Shown piece after piece: positions 25,367 to 32,688 of a DNA stretch of 56,163 nt. Where the stretch lies: assembly GCF_016863395.1 (NCBI RefSeq), contig NZ_BOOU01000096.1:1-56163 (forward strand). Direction: 5' to 3'. The position numbers were made by a program, and so were the translations under genes. The notes beneath the pieces were generated by a model that saw only the letters and a list, made by a program, of their open reading frames with translations, did no database searches and had not been told where the DNA came from. This DNA comes from Sphaerisporangium rufum. Its GTDB lineage: Bacteria > Actinomycetota > Actinomycetes > Streptosporangiales > Streptosporangiaceae. Each line of letters opens with the position of its first letter. Positions within the stretch are counted from its first letter, which is position 1.

Positions 25367-26563
25367 TTACGCTTGGTCCTCGGAAGATGCTGCGAGCCGG
25401 TCGACCAATGTGGCTACGGCGATTGCAAGGTCAGTGGACTCCTGGTTGAGATCGAGGACATGCAGGTGGACCCTGATATCCGAGTTGTTGATTCGGTATG
25501 GCTCCGCCGGCGGCGTGCCAGCAGCGTAGACAAGGTGCCCCTCGGTGAGGCCGAGGGCAGTGCAGTACGAGATCATCTGAAATAGATGCGCTGTCGGCGG
25601 CGTACCATCCAGGTTCCGATACTTCGCGTCTACCACCACGATCGGCCGGCCGTCGCGGTAGATGAGGATGTCAGGCTGGAAGCGTGCCCGCTTCTGCTGA
25701 TCGAGCCGGTGCCCTTGCTGAGAGACGCAGCGGAGACTGTGCTGCGGAAGCGCTGTGGTTAGTCGCCGAGTGAGGAAGCGCTCGAAGATCTGTGCCATGT
25801 TCAGGATGAATCCGTCGATCTGTATCGCCTGTGATCCCTCCGGCTGTAGAGAGGCCCCGGCAAGGATAAGTTCGGCCAGCTGGAGTGCGGGGACATAGCG
25901 CTCGTTGAGCTGGGTATGCCACCACGGCGGCAGCAGTGCACCTGGCCGGATGGGGGTAACGCCGACAAGTCGTCCCGCCAGGTGACGCAGCAACGCGACT
26001 GTGGTGCCCGCGACCCCGGGCAGGGCCTGAGCGAGGTCGATCGCGCCTAGCAGTATCCGGTTCTCGGGAATGTCCGTCAGGTAGTCGTCGTAGGCAACCT
26101 CGATCGCAGTTGGCAACCCCATCCGGCGGCTCAGCTGAGCGCTGGTCCGGATTCGGCCTCGCAGGACGGGGAGAGCATCCTCGCGATAGACGTAACCGTG
26201 CAAAACACCACCGCGAAGAACCCGCTCTGCCGCGCGAGCGAACACGGTGACCAGTGCGGCCACGAACAGGTCGTCGGTAGCGGCTGAGATCTGGCGGTGT
26301 TGCCAGATGTCGTCGTAGTCACCGAGCAGGCTGAAGATTCGCCGGACGGGCAGTTTCGGCTGAATGCGTAGCTCAACGGCACCGTCGTTGCGGCCAAGCC
26401 GTATGGTCCCAACGCGCTGGCGTCCCGCGAGCCGCCACCGCCCGCCCGCGGTCGGGTTGATGGTGACCAAGTCGGGAACGGTGGCCAGCGTGACAACCTG
26501 CGCTGGAGTCAGGGACCGGGACGGGCCGGCGGTGGCCTCGGCTAGGTGAAGACGCAGGGTCAC
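25367..26563 (-). CDS. mcrC: McrC-type nuclease subunit of type IV restriction
   Basis: 398 residues. McrC partners the GTPase McrB and supplies DNA cleavage. The N-terminal part has a beta-rich region (VGTIRLGRNDGAVELRIQPKLP), the middle is helical, and the C-terminal PD-(D/E)xK core reads FQPDILIYRDGRPIVVVDAKYR with the following YCTALGLTEGHLVYAA. Its start codon overlaps the mcrB stop by four bases, so the two are co-translated. Codon composition is intermediate between the island and the chromosome. Confidence 0.88.
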   Translation of the reverse strand: MTLRLHLAEATAGPSRSLTPAQVVTLATVPDLVTINPTAGGRWRLAGRQRVGTIRLGRNDGAVELRIQPKLPVRRIFSLLGDYDDIWQHRQISAATDDLFVAALVTVFARAAERVLRGGVLHGYVYREDALPVLRGRIRTSAQLSRRMGLPTAIEVAYDDYLTDIPENRILLGAIDLAQALPGVAGTTVALLRHLAGRLVGVTPIRPGALLPPWWHTQLNERYVPALQLAELILAGASLQPEGSQAIQIDGFILNMAQIFERFLTRRLTTALPQHSLRCVSQQGHRLDQQKRARFQPDILIYRDGRPIVVVDAKYRNLDGTPPTAHLFQMISYCTALGLTEGHLVYAAGTPPAEPYRINNSDIRVHLHVLDLNQESTDLAIAVATLVDRLAASSEDQA

Positions 26564-28767
26564 GGCAAAGTGTGGCCGAGCGCGGCAAGTAGGACCGGCA
26601 GGCCATAATCGGCCTCGATGTCATCGACTTTGCCATAGAGCTGGTCTTCCAGCAGGGGCAGGATCTCCCCTTTCCAGATGAGTTCCAGTCCGCGCCGGGT
26701 GGCCACGTTGGGGGTCATCAGGTAAGAGGGACCGACGGCGCGATCCGGATCGTTCAGGCGGCGGTTGACCTCTTCCAGCAGAAGCGCGGGCAGGACGGGA
26801 AGTTTCTCGCGTTCCAGCCAGCGGCGTAGCAGCCCGTCGACCGGGGCTCGATCTGGGGCCAGGGAACGGAAGACGAATCGACGGCGCATGGCAGCGTCGA
26901 TCAATGCCACCGAGCGGTCGACGGTGTTCATCGTGCCGATGACGAGAACGTTCTTGGGCAGCTTGAACGGGTCGTCCGGCGAGTACTGCAGAGTGATCTC
27001 GCGGTTGCGGTATTCCAGCAAGAAGTACAACTCGCCGAACACCTTGGCCAGATTAGCGCGGTTGATCTCGTCGATGAGCAGCACGTACGGCCGCTCCGGC
27101 TCCTTCTCGGCGGCCTCCACGGCGTTCTTGAACGGGCCGGGCACCAGGTCGAAGCCGACCATGCCATTCTCACCGAGCCGAGGGCGGAAGCCTTCGACGA
27201 AGTCCTCGTACCCGTAGGAAGGGTGAAACTGCACCAGGCTTGTGCGATCGGGGCCGGCCAGCTCCTCTCCGAGCTTGGTGGCCAAGTAGGTCTTGCCTGT
27301 ACCGGGTGGGCCGTAGAGGATCATCTGTCGTTTGGCGGTCAGCAAGTCGGCGGTCTCCTGCAACCAGGGAAGTGGCATGAGCAGGTCGTCGGCGAACCTC
27401 TGGGGAAGTACTGGGACGATCAGGCTGCGGGTCTCGTCCTGGGCCAGCACCTCGTCGGTGAGCTTTTCCTCCAGCCCGGCACTGGTCGCTAGTGCCGCCA
27501 TCACACTGGTCAGCTCGCCGATCGTCATCGCGGTCTTGAGTTTGGCCTGGACTTCCTCAGGGAGGGTCCGACGGCTCATCGCGTTCGGGTTCCACTCGAC
27601 CGAGCGGCGGCGAGCCAGGCCACGGCCAGCGGAAAGGTCGTAGTAAGCATCGCTGGTGATGGTGCCGACATAGATGGCATCACCGTCGACGGTTGCGATG
27701 AGATCACCGGGCTGGAAGACGCTGAGAAAACGCCACAGCTGCCCGGCCGTGACGTCCTTACTGTTTCGGTTGGCGTCAGGAAGACCTGTAGCGACAGCCT
27801 CCTTAATCTGCTGGCGGGACGCACCGGCCGGAAGCTGATCAATTTCGCAAAAGCTTACCGAGCAAAAACCTTCGGCCAGCCACTGGGTGATCGCATTGAC
27901 ACCGTCGACGTTCGCCCCGCGCACCAGCCAGCCCTTCTGCGGCCGCCGTGGCTCCCATCGAGACCTCCAGGGCTCGTCATAGAAGCTGAACCGTCCGTGT
28001 TCTGCTTCTATCCGCCGGCGAATGGTGCACAGGTCGCGATCTAGATCCTCCGACGGCTCGGCCAGCAGATCGGCAAAGGCATCCCGGATCAGCCGCTTGG
28101 CATTCTCGACCGAGACCGGGAGGAACACGTCAGGGAACAGTAAGAACAGCAGCACGTGGAACTGGGCACGAGCCCGTGACTTGCCGTCGTAGTCCGGAAT
28201 CACCGATTCGGCCAGATCTCGGAAGCGCCACGGATCTCGTAGAGCCGATTCGCGTTCGCCATACGGTAGCTTCACTAAAAGGCGCGTGAGGCGGATGAGG
28301 AACGCGAACTGGGCCCAGCGGTAGTTGAGGAACGCCTGGCCCCCCTTCAGATAACCCGGTGAGGCCGCCGCAGCCAACTCGTCGGGTACCTTCACCTCGA
28401 AGGATGCCCATGACAGCACTCTGTTCAAGATCTCGAGCTTGCGATTGACGCCGATTGTGGCCAAGCTCAGCGGCATGACGTTGAGATAGAGCAGCTCGGC
28501 GGCAAGCACGATCGCCTCGTTGCCACCTTCGGCGATCTGCCGGTTGAGCTTGACCAGGAACTCGTCAGGCGACCCGTCGAAGTTCTCTACGAACCGACGG
28601 AAAAGCTCGTCTGCGGCACCCGGTGTCCAGGTGCGTAAGCCGGGAACAAACGATGATTCACCGGTCAGAACGCCGCCTTCGACCACCTTACGCGCCGCGC
28701 GACATACGATCATGCCCTCGTCCCAGCCCACTGCAGATCCTTCCTCGTACATCTCCGGTGACTCCAC
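26560..28767 (-). CDS. mcrB: McrB-type AAA+ GTPase with EVE/PUA-like reader segment
   Basis: 735 residues. Residues 1 to about 270 are alpha-helical without a named domain. About 275-400 contain GWLVRGANVDGVNAITQWL, ...GDLIATVDGDAIYVGTITSD and RRRSVEWNPNA, a pattern like the EVE/PUA folds that read modified bases. The C-terminal AAA+ part has Walker A YGPPGTGKTYLA (about 484-495), PSYGYEDFVEGFRP, Walker B VLLIDEINRANLAKVFGE and the sensor GTMNTVDRSVALIDAAMRRRF, as in McrB. GTG at 28767 is used; an ATG five codons later is possible. Which modification it reads cannot be told from sequence. Confidence 0.88.
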   Translation of the reverse strand: MESPEMYEEGSAVGWDEGMIVCRAARKVVEGGVLTGESSFVPGLRTWTPGAADELFRRFVENFDGSPDEFLVKLNRQIAEGGNEAIVLAAELLYLNVMPLSLATIGVNRKLEILNRVLSWASFEVKVPDELAAAASPGYLKGGQAFLNYRWAQFAFLIRLTRLLVKLPYGERESALRDPWRFRDLAESVIPDYDGKSRARAQFHVLLFLLFPDVFLPVSVENAKRLIRDAFADLLAEPSEDLDRDLCTIRRRIEAEHGRFSFYDEPWRSRWEPRRPQKGWLVRGANVDGVNAITQWLAEGFCSVSFCEIDQLPAGASRQQIKEAVATGLPDANRNSKDVTAGQLWRFLSVFQPGDLIATVDGDAIYVGTITSDAYYDLSAGRGLARRRSVEWNPNAMSRRTLPEEVQAKLKTAMTIGELTSVMAALATSAGLEEKLTDEVLAQDETRSLIVPVLPQRFADDLLMPLPWLQETADLLTAKRQMILYGPPGTGKTYLATKLGEELAGPDRTSLVQFHPSYGYEDFVEGFRPRLGENGMVGFDLVPGPFKNAVEAAEKEPERPYVLLIDEINRANLAKVFGELYFLLEYRNREITLQYSPDDPFKLPKNVLVIGTMNTVDRSVALIDAAMRRRFVFRSLAPDRAPVDGLLRRWLEREKLPVLPALLLEEVNRRLNDPDRAVGPSYLMTPNVATRRGLELIWKGEILPLLEDQLYGKVDDIEADYGLPVLLAALGHTLP

Positions 28768-29234
28768 AGGCCTGCTGTCTCACGTTACCCAAAGAAGACG
28801 GCAAAGGTTTCTCGTCATTAAGTTTTGACGGACTGCCGCACTTGGGGATCTCCAGCGCGTCGATCATTAACCGCGATCGGGATGAGGCCATCACCACCCG
28901 AAGGACGGCTCACGAGAGCCTCAGCAGGGCAATAAATCGGACGATTGGTACTTCTCGCAGGTAGCAGATGCGCTTTCTCGACGATCAGCAGCCTCATCCC
29001 CTTTCGGGCGGTTTGTCGGCGGAGTTCGACTATTTTCTTCGGCCACAGCGCGATGTGGCATACGCAGGTAGAGCCATGCAGCAGCTCGCCACAAGCACAG
29101 TCGATAGCCGGACAAGCCGCCGGCCGCTCCAGGTCCATCTCGTCGGATTTCCTGAACGACAGGAAGCCACCTGGCTTGCTGATGGCCCTCGGCGGTCCGT
29201 ACGGTCCCGACGATTGATAGCGGGCTCCGGCCTG
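28768..29234. other. 467-bp spacer right of mcrB
   Basis: Only short frames. A minus-strand frame at 28818-29138 has a few Cys and a basic patch but no family match or good start, so it is not annotated. Composition shifts back towards high GC at its right end, marking the approximate island border. Confidence 0.5.
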
Positions 29235-30143
29235 TCAAGTGTTGGTGGGGGTTCGGGTGGGGTTGTAGGTGGGGAGGCGCCAGCAGGCCCAGAGGGTTTT
29301 GCCGGGGCCGGTGGCGGGTCGGGTTACGCCGTTCTCGTGGGCGAGGGCGGCGACTATGGAGAGGCCGCGGCCGTGTACGGCGTCCAGGCCGAGGTCGAGG
29401 CGTCGGGGCTGGTCGGGGCCGTGGTCGGTGACGCGGATGCAGAACCGGTCGGGTGCCGCCCATAGGGAGAGCCTGATCGGTGGCTCGCCGTAGGTGACGG
29501 CGTTCGCCAGCAGCTCTCCTACGACGAGGATTGCGTCGTCGGCCAGGTCGGCGAGGCCCCAACCGGCCAGAACCACGCCGACCAGCCGGCGGGTCTTACC
29601 GATCATCGCCAGGTCATCCGGCAGGTCCCAGCAGACCGTACGCAACCCGCTTGGCGTTTCGATCATCGATGCTCCTTCTGGTGGTAGGGGTACGGCGGTC
29701 GCTGGGCGTTGTGGATTGATGGATCCGCGGCCGGGAGTGGGCGGATCGACCGGACGCGGTGTTTCGGCTTCGCGCCGCCGTCCGTGGAATTCGTCCGCCG
29801 GGCGCAGGCTTGCGGCTTCGCGGAGGAGTTCGTGCTGGTCGTGGGCTGGACGCCGGATTTCGGCTTCGCGTAGCGGTTCGTGTTGTTCGTCCGCCGGGCG
29901 CGGTGATTCGGCTTCGCGTAGGAGTTCGTGGAGTTCGTCTGCGGTGCGGGCCTGGAGGACTGGGGTGCTGGGCGTGGGGTGGAGCGGCGCCGCGTAGAAG
30001 TGCCGGCTCCAGGTTCCGTACCAGATGAGCCACTCCGGCTCCGTCGCGTTCAGGCGGCGGGCGATGGCCTGTTGCGCGGGGTCCCAGGTTCGCGGGGGTA
30101 CCCGCACGACGGGCTTGCCGTGGTGGTGCCGTCCCCGCTTCAT
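29235..30143 (-). CDS. HATPase (RsbW-like anti-sigma type) protein with 16-residue repeats
   Basis: 302 residues. Residues about 160-300 form a GHKL ATPase/kinase domain: VVGELLANAVTYGEPP (N box), RVTDHGPDQPRR (G1 area) and DAVHGRGLSIVAALA (G2 area). Residues 68-131 are four exact-length 16-residue units of the type ADELHELLREAESPRP. The start is ATG at 30143 with GGAGG upstream. Divergent from the HTH-DUF5753 gene, with which such ATPases often pair in actinobacteria; partner anti-sigma or switch function is inferred. Confidence 0.85.
   Translation of the reverse strand: MKRGRHHHGKPVVRVPPRTWDPAQQAIARRLNATEPEWLIWYGTWSRHFYAAPLHPTPSTPVLQARTADELHELLREAESPRPADEQHEPLREAEIRRPAHDQHELLREAASLRPADEFHGRRREAETPRPVDPPTPGRGSINPQRPATAVPLPPEGASMIETPSGLRTVCWDLPDDLAMIGKTRRLVGVVLAGWGLADLADDAILVVGELLANAVTYGEPPIRLSLWAAPDRFCIRVTDHGPDQPRRLDLGLDAVHGRGLSIVAALAHENGVTRPATGPGKTLWACWRLPTYNPTRTPTNT
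29751..29942 (-). repeat. Four in-frame 48-bp tandem repeats in the HATPase gene
   Basis: Encodes ADELHELLREAESPRP, ADEQHEPLREAEIRRP, AHDQHELLREAASLRP and ADEFHGRRREAETPRP. The units are contiguous and differ by point changes only. Each would form a short amphipathic helix ending in Arg-Pro. Confidence 0.85.
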
Positions 30144-30310
30144 CTCGACCTCCAAAGTGCAGACAATTGCGCCAAGCCACGGACGGGCACGCTCTGTGAG
30201 GGCTAGTGTGCACAGGGTTAGCAAGCGGCGTAGGGCGAATGCAGTGAACTAGTTCGCTCTTTCTTCGTGCACCGAAGGGTCGTTGTCCACGAACCGGGAG
30301 GAAACCCCTG

Positions 30311-31168
30311 ATGAGTCCACGTACCAGCCCCACCGCGCGGCGCCGTCGGCTCGCCGCGGAACTCCGCCGGCTCCGTAAGCAAGCGGGATTGACCCGCGAG
30401 CAGGTGGCCGAGGCGCTCATGTGCGCCCCCGCCACGGTCACCCGGTACGAGATCGCGCAATCCGGTCCGCGGGTCGGCGAGGTCACCCTGATGCTGGAGA
30501 TCTACGGGGTCACCGGGGAGCAGCGGGACGCGCTGCTGAAAATGGCCCGGGAGGCACGCCAGCGGGGCTGGTGGCATCCGTACAACGCCGCGCTGCCCGA
30601 GTGGTTCGAGACCTACGTGAGTCTGGAGGAGGAGGCGGTCGCGATCCGGGCCTACGAGTCAGAGCTCATTCCCGGGCTCCTCCAGACCGAGGCATATACC
30701 CGCGCGACGATGCTGACGGAGACGACGATTCCGACCGAGGAGGAGATCGAGCGCCGGGTGGCCCTTCGCAAGGAGCGGCAGCGGAGGTTCCCTGATGAAG
30801 GGGAGCCCGCCCTCTGGGTGGTACTTAACGAGGCGACCATCCGTCGCCTCGTCGGTGGCCGAGCGACGATGCGGGAGCAGCTTCGCCACCTGGTCGACGC
30901 TCAGCGACACAAGAATCTCACCCTGCAGGTCCTGCCCTTCGAGGTGGGCTCCCACCCAGGAATGGACACCTCGTTCTCCATCCTGGAGTTCCCCGAGCGG
31001 CAGGATCCGGACGTCGTCTATGTGGAGTATCGGGCAGGATGCCTCTATCTGGAGGACCCACACGAGGTAGAGACTTACAACGCGATTTTCGACCATCTTC
31101 GGGCTCGTGCGCTCGGTCCCGACGAGTCGTGCGCATTGATCACGAAGGTGGCCGAAGAGTTGGTCTGA
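30311..31168 (+). CDS. Helix-turn-helix regulator with DUF5753 domain
   Basis: 285 residues. HTH (XRE type) at about 12-66: LAAELRRLRKQAGLTREQVAEAL, ATVTRYEIAQSGPRVGEVTLML. DUF5753 sensor-like domain follows: YVSLEEEAVAIRAYESELIPGLLQTEAYTRA, ERRVALRKERQRRF, LWVVLNEATIRRLVGGRATMREQLRHL, and ...LQVLPFEVGSHPGMDTSFSILEF. Widely paired with DUF397 small proteins and HATPases in actinomycetes as in BldB/WhiJ-type developmental switches. ATG at 30311 after GGAGGAAA. The divergent spacing (167 bp) to the HATPase gene probably contains both promoters. Confidence 0.93.
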   Translation: MSPRTSPTARRRRLAAELRRLRKQAGLTREQVAEALMCAPATVTRYEIAQSGPRVGEVTLMLEIYGVTGEQRDALLKMAREARQRGWWHPYNAALPEWFETYVSLEEEAVAIRAYESELIPGLLQTEAYTRATMLTETTIPTEEEIERRVALRKERQRRFPDEGEPALWVVLNEATIRRLVGGRATMREQLRHLVDAQRHKNLTLQVLPFEVGSHPGMDTSFSILEFPERQDPDVVYVEYRAGCLYLEDPHEVETYNAIFDHLRARALGPDESCALITKVAEELV

Positions 31169-31200
31169 CGCCTCGACGCACGGGAGAAGTGGGGTCACGG

Positions 31201-31419
31201 ATGGACATGGCACAGGTCACCTGGCGGAAGAGCCGGCGCAGCAGCGCACAGGGCGGCAACTGCGTCGAGATCGGGACGCCCGGGCCGGGGCAGGGCAGCG
31301 CCGGTCCTCGGCTCCGCTTCGTCCGGGACTCCAAGAACCCCGACGGCGCCGTGCTGGCTCTTCCGCTCGCCGAGTGGACGGCGTTCCTGCACGGCGTCAG
31401 CGCCGGTACGCTCCGCTGA
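31201..31419 (+). CDS. DUF397 small protein
   Basis: 72 residues: VTWRKSRRSSAQGGNCVEIG, VRDSKNPDGAVLALPLAEWTAFL, the standard DUF397 pattern. These proteins act as small partners of HTH-DUF5753 regulators (WhiJ-like systems). It follows the regulator by 32 bp on the same strand; the ATG at 31201 is 6 nt after GGGGTC and about 15 nt after GGGAGAAG. Confidence 0.93.
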   Translation: MDMAQVTWRKSRRSSAQGGNCVEIGTPGPGQGSAGPRLRFVRDSKNPDGAVLALPLAEWTAFLHGVSAGTLR

Positions 31420-31440
31420 CGAAACGCCGACCGGGCGGTG

Positions 31441-31488
31441 GTACGCGAGTTACCGAGTGCGCGAATCACCAAGTACGCGAGTCACCTG
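31441..31488. repeat. Three 16-bp tandem repeats after the DUF397 gene
   Basis: Units GTACGCGAGTTACCGA, GTGCGCGAATCACCAA and GTACGCGAGTCACCTG are directly adjacent. The complement CTCGCGTAC occurs at 31505-31513, allowing a hairpin with the last unit. Confidence 0.75.
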
Positions 31489-32688
31489 GTGCTCTGGACG
31501 CCAGCTCGCGTACCGCCGCCGCCGTACCACCATCCAGCGGACGGAAACGGGAGGGTCTTCCGATCGGACGTGCCCAGGCTCCCCGGCTATCCCAGTGCGA
31601 CCGATCCGACCGACTCTCCCACGCGACCGGCTCTCCGGCGCGAGCGGCGCGAACGGCTGACCGGCGCGAGCGTGAGCGGCTGGCCGGAGCAGGATGAGGG
31701 ACCGATGCGAGTGATCGACCGGGGCCGGGCAGAACCCGACCGACCAGGTAATCGGACTGGCCGGCCGACCAGAACAACCGGACTGGCCAGGCTGGGAGTG
31801 AACAGCGCGAGCGGCAGGCCGGCGCGAGCTGGGTGACCGGCGCGAACGACTGATCGGGACCGGGCAACGGATCGACCGGCTGACCAGGTGTCCAAGCTGA
31901 CCGGCCGGCCGGGGTGACCGGGCCGGCCGAGCTGGGGCGGCCGAAGGCGCGACGGCGTCCGGAACGGGCTCGCGGGTGGGCACGGCGTCCCCGGGGCGTC
32001 CGGAGCGGGCTTGCGGGTGAGCATGGCGGCCCCGGGACGGCCGGGGTGGGCGATCAAGGTCGTTGAAATTTTCATCGATAACGGCGCTTAATCGATGCCG
32101 ATGTGAGCGGTCTCCGCTTCCGGCCTGTCCGTCATGAGGCCGCACTGGAGGCCCCGCCGTCCGGACCCCGCCGGGGCGCCGGCCACCGGTACGGGGGCGG
32201 CATGAGCGGCTCTTGACCTGGGTGATCGGGGCCGCGGGCCGTCGGGCGGAAGGGCGAGCGGAACCTGTCAGGCCCCACCCCGGCCGGCGGGGCCGGCACC
32301 GCGCTTTACAACATCATCGGATGCCGCGGCGCCCGGGTGATCCAAGGCGCGCTCTCCCCGCGCATTCGACTGTTGCCAGACACCTTTGTTAATGCGACAT
32401 TACCCAGACATCAATCGGCATACGTCATACGTTATGGCGTCACACACGTAACGCTGCGTTTGCCATGGCTTCTTGGGGCGTGTCATGAGAAGACCTCTCG
32501 CGCCCCGGCGGCGGTGACCCTGGTCAGCGCGGCGCCGGGCGGACGGCCAGGGCTCCGCCGGCGCCGCAGAGATCCCCTTCGCGTACCTAGAGCCCACCAG
32601 CCGCCTGCGGCGAATGCCCGGTGGGCGAACCCGCGGCAATGACATCCGGTCTCTCCGACGAGCCCGGAACCAGCGAAAGGAACAGAGC
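31489..32688. other. 1.2-kb region without a supported gene
   Basis: 31580-31990 is a degenerate repeat-rich stretch of CCGGCGCGAGCG- and GACCGGC-like units that keeps several frames open; none has a family motif. 32270-32688 is less GC-rich, has an AT-richer patch around 32385-32460 with CATACGTCATACGTTATG, and should contain the promoter of the beta-helix gene. Confidence 0.6.

Noticed and set aside
28818-29138. 106-codon minus-strand frame with several Cys near the island border
   Set aside because: No recognisable family, no ribosome-binding site, conflicting frames nearby; left as unexplained spacer.
31450-32145. 231-codon minus-strand frame in the gene-free zone
   Set aside because: Pro/Arg/Ser-rich translation of degenerate GC repeats with no motif.
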